Translations under genes and position numbers: made by a program
In this document: positions 20,594 through 31,039 of the stretch, in pieces
How positions within the stretch are numbered: the first letter of the stretch is position 1
Layout of the letters: each line of letters opens with the position of its first letter
Origin: Coix lacryma-jobi var. lacryma-jobi
Taxonomy: Eukaryota; Streptophyta; Magnoliopsida; Poales; Poaceae
Length of the DNA: 64,000 nt
NCBI GenBank assembly: GCA_009763385.1
Contig: CM019826.1
Location: forward strand, 66,153,864-66,217,863
Direction: 5' to 3'
The notes under the pieces: model-generated
Seen by the model: only the letters and a program-made list of their open reading frames with translations
Database searches by the model: none
What the model was told of the DNA's origin: nothing

Positions 20594-22420
20594 GTTGGTA
20601 GACTAGAGAACATTTGGTTGGTTCATTCCGGGTGCTCAAGACACATGACCGGAAACTCCAAGTGGTTCTCCAACCTTAGTCCAGTTGCCGAAAAGGAGTT
20701 TATCACCTTCCGCGACAATAGCAAAGGTAAAGTTGTGTCTCGTGGTTATGTGCGAGTGAATGAGCACTTTGTGTTGCGTGATGTTGCTCTTGTATCGAAC
20801 TTGCATTTTAACCTCCTTTCTGTATCTCAGCTTTTAGAGGACGGCTATGAGGTTCATTTTAAACCAAAGCTATGTTGTATTTTGGATTCCCAAGGGGATC
20901 TTGTGTGTTTGATTTCACCTTTTGGATAGTTTTTTCATGCGAATTTCTTGGAGTCTTTTGGCCCTTCTCGTTGTCTTGTGGCTGGATCTTCCTCTGAGCT
21001 TTGGAAATGGAATAGGAGACTTGTCCATTTGAGTTTTGACTTGCTTGCAAGGCTTAGTTCACTTGGTTTGATCCAAGGATTGCCTAAGTTACACATGGAG
21101 AAAGATCTTGTTTGTCACCCATGTAGACACGGGAAAATGGTTGCTGCTCCCCACCCTCTGGTAAATCAAGTTATGACTAAGCATCCCATTGAGCTTTTGC
21201 ATATGGACATTGCTGGTCCGGCTCGGGTTAGCTTGGTTGGTGGAAAGTGGTATGTGCTTGTAGTTGTTGATGACTTTTCGAGATATTCGTGGGTTTTCTT
21301 TTTGGCTGAGAAAAGTGAGTATTTCTCTTTTGCACGCAATTTGATTTTGCGTCTTCAGAACGAGTTCCCTGAGAACTCGATGAGAGCTATTCGTAGCGAT
21401 AATGGTGTCAAGTTCAAAAACTCGGACTTTGAAAAGATTTGTAACCCTTTGGGTTTGGAGCATCAGTTTTCTTCCCCTTACACACCCCCACAAAATGGTG
21501 TGGTTGAGAGGAAAAATCGGACCCTTGTTGAGATGGCTTGGACGATGCTCGATGAGCATAGGACTCTTAGGAAGTATTGGGCCGAGGCTATAAACACTGC
21601 ATGCTATATTTCCAATCGCATTTTTCTCCGTGGTTTCTTGAAGAAAACCTCTTATGAGTTGCATTTTGGAAGATTGCCCAAAGTGAGTTTCTTGGTTATG
21701 GTAATCATACTCGTGCATATCGTGTACTTAACCTTGACACTAACTGAGTCATGGAGACTTTTGATGTCACCTTTGACGAGACCATGCATGGTCCTTCTTC
21801 TAGATTTGAGCGTGCAGGTGATCACGAGGTTGGCGAACCTCTTTTTGATGATGAGGAATATGGGGTTGAACAGATTGATGATCTAGAGATTCCTCCACCT
21901 GCTGTACCGATCAGATCTGCTACTACTACATCGACTCACGACCCCGACCCTTCTACGTCTACTACACGGGGGCCGGTCGATCCACTACCTCAGGGCATGC
22001 CAGTTGTACGTGAGGAAGCACCAGCGACTGTTGAGGGGGAGGCTACTTCAACTAGAGAGGCGCCACGACATATCTAGCGCCAACACCCTCCTCACCAGAT
22101 GATCGGTGACATCAACGAACGTGTCACTCGGTCCAGGTCACAACAAATTTCTCAATTTGCTCATTCTGCTTTTGTTGCTGATTTTGAGCCCCGAGATGTT
22201 GGACACGCCTTGTCTGATCCAGATTGGGTCAACGCTATGCAAGAGGAGTTAGAAAATTTTGAGAGAAATCGGGTTTGGGTTTTGGTTCCACTTCCTCCTG
22301 ATTGTAATCGTATTGGGACAAAATGGGTTTTCAAAAACAAACAAGGAGAAGATGGCCATATTGTGAGAAACAAGGCTAGACTTGTAGCCCAGGGATATAG
22401 TAACAAGGAGAGGATAGACT
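20594..22420 (+). pseudogene. pol: pol of Sirevirus E, 3'-truncated (PR-IN-start of RT)
   Basis: The protease motif reads WLVHSGCSRHMTG: the catalytic Asp of DSG is His, so the protease is dead. A TAG follows near 20928. Integrase is recognisable (HMDIAGPA, RSDNGVKF, VERKNRTL). A deletion near 21690 removes part of the integrase C-terminal region and shifts frame; further TGA (about 21748) and TAG (about 22077) stops follow. The frame ends after GTKWVFKNKQGEDGH at the border with LTR G, so RT palm and RNase H are absent. Confidence 0.85.
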
Positions 22421-23150
22421 TGTTGACGCAAAATTGGTTCGCCGCGCCTCACACACAGCAAGCCAAAAAAGCTGGCTTCAATCGGGTGCCCGGAGTGTGT
22501 TGAATCCGGAAACGTGCCAGTCGGTTTGACCTGAAAACCAACAAGGCATAAAACTGTGAGAATACCAATGGAACATGTCAGTTGAGACCAGACAGTTCCA
22601 TATGTACGGCTTTGAAAGCCAATCACGATGGCACACAACTATAGAAGCTGTTTGTCAGAGCATGTTTTATAGAGTCATTCAGCTAGTATGAAAACAGAGC
22701 ATGTAAAGCATATCAACTACCGAATGCACATGTAAAGGGAAACATGCTTGCACAGATAAAAGGTGTCATTAAAACATTGTAAACAGGTAACTTGCAAACA
22801 TAAATCTATTTAAACAACACATGCATAGATTAATCCGACTAGTCTGCCGCACGTCTAGCCTTCATAAACCCGTCAAGCATAAACTCAAGCGAAGCTAATC
22901 TACCGCATGATACCACTTGTCATAAGTCTACACCACTTCTTATAATTAGATTAATCCACCACATGATACAATCTACTTATAACAAGCTAAAAGCTTGTAT
23001 GTATTTAAACAGATCTATAAAGCTCATTACTGTAACGTCCCGCCTCCTCGAGGCCGGGCCCGCTTACATCAGGCAGCTTTCATAGGACCTAGACTATCCC
23101 CACAGACCAACACCAGTCTTTTCTGCGCACTTTGTCCTCACTCATGCGTA

Positions 23151-23218
23151 CCCGGGAAAGACTTCCCGGTCGGTCACGCATCGCTCCAAGCCAAGCACGC
23201 TTAACTTTGGAGTTTTTA
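23151..23218 (-). other. 5S-rRNA-like segment in Cassandra LTR1 (also at about 23628-23695 and 24105-24172)
   Basis: The minus strand contains AAGTTAAGCGTGCTTGG followed by GATGSGTGACC and CCGGGAAGTC, matching box A, the intermediate element and box C of the internal RNA polymerase III promoter of 5S rRNA. LTR1 reads GATGCGTGACC, LTR2 and LTR3 GATGGGTGACC. This is a transposon-borne 5S relative, not a 5S gene. Confidence 0.85.
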
Positions 23219-23303
23219 GGAGATGGGCTTCCGGAAAAGAAGTTGCAACTTATTGGTATGAGTATTCTATTAATCCTATTAAGCCCTGAGCCGAGATGTT
23301 ACA

Positions 23304-23507
23304 ATCTCACCCCCTTAAGAGATCGACGTCCTCGTCGATCAATCCCAGGCCAGGAATGTCCTCTCTTGGCCACGTCCGTATGCCCAATGCCAGCGCATAT
23401 GCCATGCTGTGTGACCACTCCGGATCCACACCAGCCATGCGCACTATGCCTGCGCAACTGCGACACACGCGCCCGTGAAACCGCGATAGTCGGCTCTGAT
23501 ACCATTC
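23304..23507 (-). other. Cassandra internal domain 1 (primer site and polypurine tract)
   Basis: 204 bp, noncoding. The primer site reads GGTATCAGAGCC on the minus strand (intact here); the polypurine tract AAGGGGGTGAGAT abuts LTR1. Confidence 0.85.
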
Positions 23508-23780
23508 TGTAACGTCCCGCCTCCTCGAGGCCGGGCCCACTTACATCAGGCAGCTTTCATAGGACCTAGACTATCCCCACAGACCAACACCAGTCTTTTC
23601 TGCGCACTTTGTCCTCACTCATGCGTACCCGGGAAAGACTTCCCGGTCGGTCACCCATCGCTCCAAGCCAAGCACGCTTAACTTTAGAGTTTTTAGGAGA
23701 TGGGCTTCCGGAAAAGAAGTTGCAACTTATTGGTATGAGTATTCTATTAATCCTATTAAGCCCTGAGCCGAGATGTTACA

Positions 23781-23984
23781 ATCTCACCCCCTTAAGAGAT
23801 CGACGTCCTCGTCGATCAATCCCAGGCCAGGAACGTCCTCTCTTGGCCACGTCCGTATGCCCAATGCCAGCGCATATGCCATGCTGTGTGACCACTCCGG
23901 ATCCACACGAGCCATGCGCACTATGTCTGCGCAACTGCGACACACGCGCCCGTGAAACCGCGATAGTCGGCTCTAATACCATTC
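23781..23984 (-). other. Cassandra internal domain 2, primer site mutated
   Basis: 204 bp, nearly identical to domain 1. The primer site carries one change (GGTATTAGAG instead of GGTATCAGAG). Confidence 0.85.
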
Positions 23985-25228
23985 TGTAACGTCCCGCCTC
24001 CTCGAGGCCGGGCCCACTTACATCAGGCAGCTTTCATAGGACCTAGACTATCCCCACAGACCAACACCAGTCTTTTCTGCGCACTTTGTCCTCACTCATG
24101 CGTACCCGGGAAAGACTTCCCGGTCGGTCACCCATCGCTCCAAGCCAAGCACGCTTAACTTTGGAGTTTTTAGGAGATGGGCTTCCGGAAAAGAAGTTGC
24201 AACTTATTGGTATGAGTATTCTATTAATCCTATTAAGCCCTGAGCCGAGATGTTACAATTACTCGTGTAAGCTTAACCAAGATCGGCAAATTAGCCGAGT
24301 TGGGGTCCATGAGGAAGGAACAAACAAGCAAGCACGATCGGACAAATCTAAAAACCTGCATCTGCCGCACGATACCTAGTCTTATCAAAGTCTAATCGTA
24401 ACTAACATGCATGAACCCGCAACATGTAACTAACGTGCATGTTGATTCGGCCATCATGATCTTATAATTAACGAAAAAACACAACCAAACTTATGAAACA
24501 GAGCCGAACAAAGATCAATCTAAATTGGGCAAAAGAGTGTTACAAGAATTAAATAATAAAACACATAACACATGATAACTTAATGAATCTATCAGATCTG
24601 CCAAATCTAATAGAGCCGATAACTATTTTTACCCATGACTTAATCCGCCGCACGATACAAGGCATAAGCAAAAACCTCCTGTCATAAGCTTAAATCCGCC
24701 GCACGATACTAAGCTTAATGAACGAGACTACTTGCATCATATCTAAATCCACCGCATGATGCTAGACATGATAGCAAGGTTGCCGGTACTTACGGAGGTC
24801 GACGAATCGATGATTCCTCTCGAAGAACTCGATGACACGACTAAGGACTCGAAGATGGCACGGGGCCGGTTTGTATTGATATGGTTGTGAACAATTTTAC
24901 AATGGTCAAGGGCTTATATGTATACCCTGGATGACACACGAGTCCTAGACGATTACGACTCATACAATGAAATTTGGAAAGATACAAATCCTATTCCTAT
25001 TCTCTTCGGCGTCCTTTATCGCCACGTGTCTTCCGTGCAGGCCGGCTTTTACCTGCCATATTCATGTTGCCGAATGGAGTCATCACCTCGTAAAATAGCC
25101 GACCGCATAGACATTTGCCGAAGACTCTGAAGGCTAACCATCCACTTGGTTGCTCGCCGAATCCCCTTTTCACTGTCTATTGGGCCCACCTGTCATAAGC
25201 TTGTGCATGCAAAAATCCGGTGTTAACA

Positions 25229-25247
25229 CATGCCCCCTAATTTTGGG
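25229..25247 (-). other. Polypurine tract next to LTR G
   Basis: The minus strand reads CCCAAAATTAGGGGGCATG directly before the LTR start TGTTAACACC, showing that the internal region of a minus-oriented element lies to the right of 25229. Confidence 0.7.
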
Positions 25248-25480
25248 ATAAATATTTATTCCAAAATTCTTTTTCCTTGTATATTGACGTGGAACCTCTG
25301 GAAGTATCCATCTCTACACGCCATAATTGCTGTACTTGCCGATCCATCTCCCGATGCACCTTTGGTATTCTTTATAGTCCCCTTCCACTTTGCTTCGGCT
25401 TGTGCACTCTGAATTCCCCTGTTTCATTCTCAAAACCAGAAAACCCTCTTTTCTCCTACTATCCCCCAATCAACTAGAGG

Positions 25481-26148
25481 ATGTCTTCCGAGGCGAGCCG
25501 CCATAGCTCCGAGTTCGGAGCTTCCAGCACCTCTAAGAGGAGGTTGCCCTTCATCATCTCTGTCCCGAAAAATGAAGCAGCTGTCCTCACATTATTGCTC
25601 TTGTTTCAGGAGGACCAGTGATGACTTCCCCGTAGACCTGATCTAGAAGATCGTAGATCTTCAAGTCGATTTGGAAAGGAAGGATCAGGAAATCACCCGA
25701 ATCTCTCAAGAGCGTGATGTCGCTAGGGAACGGGCCGCCGGTAAGTATTTCTTCATTATTTCTTTCTTTATTTTCCCTTTTCTCCTCCATTCACTCTTCT
25801 TCTTCTTTTTTAGCTCTGGCAACCAAACTCCATACCCTTGAAGCCGCCATCACCAAACTCGCTATCACGGCTGATGTGATGGGTACGACACCGCTAAAGC
25901 GGGTGAATGAGGTTAACCGAACCCTTCCCATTATCTCTCGGGCCAGCATGGGGTATGGCGCGGCACTCGCTTTTAACGTCGTGAGGATTCACTCCGGCAC
26001 TAATTACCGCAGATTTGATGTCTGCGAGCAAGAACTAGAAGATAGAGTAGAACACTCTGTAGATGATATGAAGGAAGCCGGAATAGATCTAGCCGACTCT
26101 TTTGATCACTTCCTCCCGATTAGGCGTAGGATGGAGTGGACGAACTAG
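25481..26148 (+). pseudogene. Spliced Tat-type antisense gene a (three coding exons)
   Basis: Relative to the minus-oriented element this gene is antisense. Proposed exons: 25481-25542, 25610-25740, 25814-26148, with GT-AG introns of 67 and 73 nt; intron phases are 2 and 1 and the frame holds throughout, giving about 175 residues except for one TAG in exon 2 (after DFPVDLI). Exon 1 is Ser-rich (MSSEASRHSSEFGASS); exon 2 is coiled-coil-like (ITRISQERDVARERAA); exon 3 starts ALATKLHTLE and ends RRRMEWTN. AATAAA at 26183-26188 could serve polyadenylation. Same exon/phase plan as genes at 26780-27593 and 47926-48764. Function unknown. Confidence 0.6.
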
Positions 26149-26779
26149 TCCTCATTGTAATCCCATGCTCCCCTTTCTTGTGAATAAAAGTTCTTTTGTT
26201 CATCCTTTTGAAATCAATCCGTGATCGATCCTTCGAGATCAATGCGTGCTCTATTTCGTGTATTAGTCGCTGACCTCTATTTTTTGCTTTAGCGGCGATG
26301 TACATTACATCGGCCATCGCTGATAATCATGCTGATTGCCTTCGTCCTGCAAGTAATTATTGTAATCGATTATTGAGGATCCGAAGTTTTCAGTCTTCTC
26401 TTCAATTTCCCAAATCATGGCAGTACCAGGATAGCATTCCTAAAAGACTCTCCCGTTTTTAGTTTCCCGTTTTCAGCGTCAATCGGTAATATGAGTCCCC
26501 AAATAATCAACCAAAATTGAACACTCCACATAGCAACCACCTTTAGCCGAATCCTATTGGCTCCATGAGTTCCTAAAGTCAGCAAAGATTTGGTCCATCC
26601 CAATAACGGCCCATAAACTGTGAAAACCCTAATCCGATGCTTGGTCCTTTAGTGTGTAAACTATGACTTTACACAAGCTGCCATTCTTGACTCCGGCCAA
26701 ACAGTTTGACTCACAAAAACTTCCACTTCTCAGCTTCGGCTCAAGCTAGAGAGAAAATCTTCTGCTTGTGTTTCCATCA

Positions 26780-27593
26780 ATGGCAGGCAATAGTGACCAT
26801 GACAAGCATTACGTTGGAGACGAATCAGGAGGAAGCCGATCAACAACTCATCGGCGTCATGGGTAAAAACTGATTCCCTGCCCCCTTGCGGTAGCTTTCT
26901 TGCTTGTCTATCTCTGATTCACTATCTGGTCCCTCTCTAGAGCGGGATCCCTCTCCAGCCGAGCTTGGGTTCTTCCTCTTGAAACGGTAGCTCCAATAGC
27001 CTCTTTCAATCTTTTCCCTAAGCTACCAGATTCTGATTCTGATGATTCACTCCAACAGACCCGTTTGGATGCTTTTCGGTACTGTGAGGAAAGGGATAAG
27101 GTCCAGAAAGAACTGGAAGATGTATCCAAGAAGCATGGTATTGAGGAAGTTGAATGGGCAGACCAACGGAAATAGTTCTACAGCATCATCACAGGTTAGC
27201 AGAGTCTTGGTCCCCTTCATCTGGCTGAGCTTGCTTTGCCTGATGCATTCCTTCTTCTTGATAGCCCTTTCTGCAGAGAATGACCGTCTAAAAACGGCAG
27301 TGAACGAAATTGCCCTCAAGGTGAATGCTTATGGGGACTCAGTTGAAGCTCGTCTTGATGCTGTGGATGGTCGCATAGATCAAGCCATCATCCAAGGTGT
27401 ACACACCGGAGTCTCCCTCGGGCTAGCGGCAATGAGTTCCTAGACCAAAGAAGATTATTCCTCTCTACCAGTTGGTTTCGCAGGTGACAACCCGGATGAA
27501 TTTGAAGATATCGAGATTTATGATGACCATGCCGCTGCTATTGCTGAGATTGCTGACCCACAATCCATTGTAAACAAATTATTCCAAGGGTAA
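26780..27593 (+). pseudogene. Spliced Tat-type antisense gene b (three coding exons)
   Basis: Proposed exons 26780-26862 (83 nt), 26941-27194 (254 nt) and 27265-27593 (329 nt), introns GT-AG with phases 2 and 1. The joined frame would give about 221 residues, broken by two TAG codons (after WADQRK in exon 2 and after LGLAAMSS in exon 3); the H homologue at 47926-48764 has Gln at both positions, so CAR-to-TAR changes are likely. Contents: hydrophilic exon 1 starting MAGNSDHDKHYV; exon 2 with CEERDKVQKELEDVSKKHGI; exon 3 starting ALSAENDRLK, with VNAYGDSVEARLDAVDGRID and an acidic tail ending VNKLFQG. Exon 1 has exactly the same length as in H. No known function; unique to the 3' part of Tat elements as far as I can tell. 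Confidence 0.7.
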
Positions 27594-28226
27594 TCTGTAT
27601 TAGGACAGATTCGTGAATGAAGCTTGTAACTCATGGAACTTGTTCTTCTCTGAATATCGTCTATTTGCATGATTTCGATCCCTCAGTGATCTTTTCGATT
27701 GTAACGCTTCTTCAGAAAAACATTTCCCGAACGCATGACGTCATTTTAGCCGACCAGATCTCATTCTTGATATATCATGTCACTCGGCATCGCACTTACT
27801 GCACCTCACCTTTCTCTTCCCCCAATAAACCTGTCCACTTGGAAATGCTATGGTTACCAGGGTTATGAATATCTGTACTAAAGGCGATATATAAATAATA
27901 TCGGCTACAACTTAAATTCTTGGAACATTTTTTCTGCTAAAGGCGATGCTTCGCATCGTCTATAAATATTCTTGAATCTGTTCCACATACAATCTCCACA
28001 CATTCGGCTTTTAACAAATAGTGCCGAAACTTAGCCCATGAGTGACGCATATACGAAGAAAATTTCTTTACAGCCGAATACCCTCCTCTGGGTCTTAACA
28101 TTTTTGGCTAAAGCTAGCTGCAACTCATCTTTTCCCTTTAAACTTAATGTAAGTGCCGATCCTACTGCAAGGGTACCAGCCGTCACGTACAACTTGAAAC
28201 AATCACCAAGCTGTGGAAGTGCCTTC
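27594..28226 (+). other. 3' part of the antisense cassette, possible third promoter and first exon
   Basis: AT-rich stretch with little coding signal. GTCTATAAATATTC at 27957-27970 looks like a TATA box, followed by ATG at 28038 and a short frame (MSDAYTKKISLQPNTLL) that runs into LTR G2; a possible donor GTAAGT lies near 28151. This may be the start of another antisense gene cut by the LTR, but that is weak. Confidence 0.3.
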
Positions 28227-28942
28227 TGTTAACACCAGATTTTCGCACGCACGAGAGGATGACAAGAGGGCCCAGCCAGCAGTAAGGGGAGCATTCGGTA
28301 AACGACCGGTGGGTCGGCTAGTTTTCAGGATTTCGGCAAATGCCTGTATAATTGGCTGTTTTGCGAAACGGTGACCCCATTCGGGAAATGAAAATGGCTT
28401 GCGCAAGAAAATACGTGACAATGGAGGACGCTGAGAAGAATAGGAATGGTATTTGTATCTTTCCAAAATTCGTTGTATAAGTCGTAATCGTTTAGGACTC
28501 ATGTTTCGTCCAGGGTATAAATATAAACCCTCGACCATTGTAAAAACTGTTCACAACCACATCAATACAAACCGGCCCCGTGCCATCTTCGAGTCCTTAG
28601 TCGTGTCGTCAAGTTCTTCGAGAGGAATCATCGATCCGTCGACCTCCGTAAGTACCGGCAACCTTGTTATCATGTCTAGTATCATGCGGTGGATTTAGAT
28701 ATGATGCAAGTAGTCTCGTATGTTAAGCTTAGTATCATGCGGCGGATTTAAGCTTATGACGGGAAGTTTTTGCTTGTGCCTTGTATCGTGCGGCAGATTA
28801 AGTCATGAGTAAAAATAGTTATCGACTCTATTAGATTTGGCAGATCTAATAGATTCATTAAGTTATCATGTGTTATATGTTTTATTTATTTAATTCTTGT
28901 AACACTCTTTTGCCCAATCTAGATTGATCTTTGTTCGGCCTT
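28227..28942 (+). repeat. LTR G2, inverted relative of LTR G, 3'-truncated
   Basis: Starts TGTTAACACC and matches the reverse complement of about 24485-25228 of LTR G at roughly 90% or more by eye. Contains a TATA box TATAAATATAAA (28516-28527) that is intact here but mutated in G, and three CATGCGG-type motif copies. It stops at 28942 where LTR J begins; the remaining half seen in G is absent. Confidence 0.75.
28516..28527 (+). promoter_or_regulatory. TATA box in LTR G2
   Basis: TATAAATATAAA 289 bp into the LTR; the G copy reads TATACATATAAG. Confidence 0.6.
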
Positions 28943-30440
28943 TGTTGACACTGGTTATCTATCATAATTAAAGGATAAATAAATATAAAAAGGGCAAGAA
29001 TTTGATAACCAACAAAGGTTTAGGGTTTCAACTGACAATATTCCATGAGTTTTAGTGAGTTATGATTCTGCACGGACTAAACTAGGAAATCAGCACCAAT
29101 AGCTTCCCATAGAAGGAAACCGACGGGAGATAACACAACCACCATGTAAGGATTATTCTAGAAGACTCCAGAGGACGTAAGAAGACACCAGGAGGTCGAC
29201 CACCGCGAGAGGCCGACTGCTGGGACCGACTGGTCCCACTAGGAGACCGACCGGTCGCCCCCTGGGCCCGCTGGGTTCCGTCCTCTGCAAGCTATCTCCA
29301 CCGACCTTTAGGATGCATCTCGGCCGTACCTTGAGTCGGTTTGATCCAAGGACCACGGTTCATCGCCCAGGGCTATATAAACAGCCCCTGACCCCCCTCT
29401 TCAGCAATCAATCAGGGTTTGATCATTAGACATCATCAATCAGAGCTTCAGAAGGAGATCAATCAGAAGCCCTAGAACTTCATCTACCTAGATTAGTAGA
29501 TAGAATAGGATTAGAGGAGGCAAGCTTCGCTTGGATTCCTGACCTAGTCACGAGAAGGCTCGGTAAACCCAAGATCTTCTCTCTTGTATTAACATTATGG
29601 ATCTATTTCATAATTGCTCTTCTAGTTCATCATTGTTCTTCATTGTTTATGTTCTAGTTCATCGTCTAGTTCATGTTCATCGTCTAGTTCATCATCTAGT
29701 TCATAATCTTGTTCTAGTTCATGTTCTAGTTCATACTTTAGTTCTTCTCGATGATCTAATTCACCTTATTGTTCATCATTGTCTTCTAGATAGCAATACA
29801 ATTGATATGATTAAGACATCAATGATTATATTCTTAGTTATAAAGCTTATAGTCTGCTTTGATTATATATTTGGCATAGATAGTTCATCTTTATGTTTAT
29901 ACTCATGTTCGTATAACGCTCATCTTAAAGTACAACGGGTGGGTGATAGATGCTGTGTAGGCGTGGTGCCTATACATTATTTATCTACGAATGCGTCCTA
30001 TGTTCCGGATAGAGTGGTAGATCGCGGGTGTGACAGACCTGTTGAGTCCTCTGTATTCCACCTCCCGAATATAGTGTTCAGTATGGCTCAGTTAACTCAT
30101 GGTTTAAGGGTTACTTTGTTTGACACTTTCACTATGGAGTTGTCTCTTGATTATAAATATGATGTGACCTAGCCAATGATTGCCAAATATAATTGCACTA
30201 ATCAATGTATGCTATGACTTGTAATTAGAACAACTTAGGAATGTTTCTCATTAATACCTGTTCTAATCATCACTTGCGAGGTAGTACTGTTCTAAGTTTA
30301 TCCTTGATTGATCTGATCTCTGTTATCCTTTATTAATTATTTATCATATCATTTACTTTGTAACCTTATTCCTGTTTGAAGTACTTGGAAATATAATACT
30401 TGGAAATAGTAAATGAAGAACCTGGAGATTACTTGAAGAC
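28943..30440 (+). repeat. LTR J (Gypsy-like), plus orientation; right boundary uncertain
   Basis: Begins TGTTGACACTGG at the cut end of G2. Contains paired GACCGACTGGTCCC and GACCGACCGGTCGC boxes (29200-29260), a TATA box CTATATAA at 29373-29380 and a degenerate TCTAGTTCAT repeat (29617-29770). Everything to about 30440 is AT-rich and noncoding; the 191-residue frame at 29597-30172 starts in the repeat and resembles no protein I know. The parent family is not identified. Confidence 0.55.
29373..29380 (+). promoter_or_regulatory. TATA box in LTR J
   Basis: CTATATAA within GGGCTATATAAACAGCCCC, a strong plant core promoter sequence; transcription would start near 29400. Confidence 0.65.
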
Positions 30441-31039
30441 GAACTAGATGCTGCACCAATACAATGTTGAGGAAGATCTGGCAGATCCGGCTCCTCCTCA
30501 GCTCTCTCCTTTCTCTCTCTAGATTACAACTTGATGATGAGCTAGAACTAGATCTAGAACTAGAAGATGAACTAGAACTAGAACTAGACGATAAACTAGA
30601 GGGATCTCTACTTCTAATTGAAACCCTAGATTCTGATGTGGAGATGAATAATGAAGATGGAGATGCCTGGAGAGGGGGGTCTGGGTCTGGTTTTATAGCC
30701 TAGAGCGTGGAACGTGAGCCCTTGGATCAAACCGACTTCGGGGACGGTGGAGATGCATCCTAGGAGGCGGTGGAAGAAGGTTCCAGAAGGCGGAGGCGAA
30801 ACAGGCTCTGTGGCCGACCGGTCGGTCTCCAAGTGGGACCGGTCAGTCTGGCCCAGTGGGCCCATGTGGTGGCCCGCCTCGTGGTGTCTTCTGGTGTCTT
30901 CTAGATCCTTCTTTTGCAGATTTCGTTGCGAAATTAATATCTTTTCATCCGGGACTCCGAATATAACAAATGATATGTTCGTTTCGATCGTCTCGATGAG
31001 CTCTTCGCAATGACGCACTCCAATTCATCACTTGAGATG
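30441..31039 (-). repeat. LTR K, part 1 (inverted relative of J), interrupted by F
   Basis: The minus strand repeats the features of J in the same order: CCGACCGGTCGG palindrome (about 30813), TATAAAA (30691-30697) and a CTAGTTC-type repeat (30536-30600). It continues after F and D as 44247-44402. Left boundary not defined by sequence. Confidence 0.55.

Larger units (their letters stand above)
18828..22420 (+). mobile_element. Sirevirus relic E (gag 3' part to RT start), truncated at both ends
   Basis: A plus-strand copy related to C and D but clearly diverged. It starts inside gag at the first zinc knuckle region and stops inside pol at the beginning of RT, where LTR G begins at 22421. No LTR of E is in the window. 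Confidence 0.85.
23026..24262 (-). mobile_element. Cassandra-type TRIM tandem array (LTR-int-LTR-int-LTR) with target duplication
   Basis: Three 273-bp LTRs (23031-23303, 23508-23780, 23985-24257) separated by two 204-bp internal domains (23304-23507, 23781-23984), period 477 bp, flanked by a perfect 5-bp duplication ATTAC (23026-23030 and 24258-24262). On the minus strand each LTR runs TGTAACATCT to GACGTTACA; the next bases GAATGGTATCAGAGCC are the iMet primer site, and CTTAAGGGGGTGAGAT before the LTR is the polypurine tract. Each LTR contains a 5S-rRNA-like stretch, the defining mark of Cassandra. No coding capacity. The array is inserted in LTR G. Confidence 0.9.
22421..25228 (-). repeat. 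LTR G (Tat-type element), minus orientation, split by Cassandra
   Basis: Plus strand starts TGTTGACGCA and ends CCGGTGTTAACA. Removing the Cassandra insertion (23031-24262) leaves about 1.58 kb. The right end is followed by a polypurine tract read on the minus strand, so this is the 3' LTR of a minus-oriented element. A copy of its 5' portion occurs inverted as G2 (28227-28942). It holds seven copies of a CCGCAYGATAC-like motif. It cuts off pol of element E; the duplication expected on its other side was not found. Confidence 0.75.

Noticed and set aside
23031..24257. Cluster of 5S rRNA genes
   Set aside because: Only part of the 5S sequence is present, with many differences, within TG...CA LTRs flanked by primer site, polypurine tract and target duplication; it is Cassandra.
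29597..30172. 191-residue frame in LTR J
   Set aside because: It starts in the CTAGTTCAT repeat, is AT-driven and hydrophobic, and lies within LTR-like sequence with no protein resemblance.
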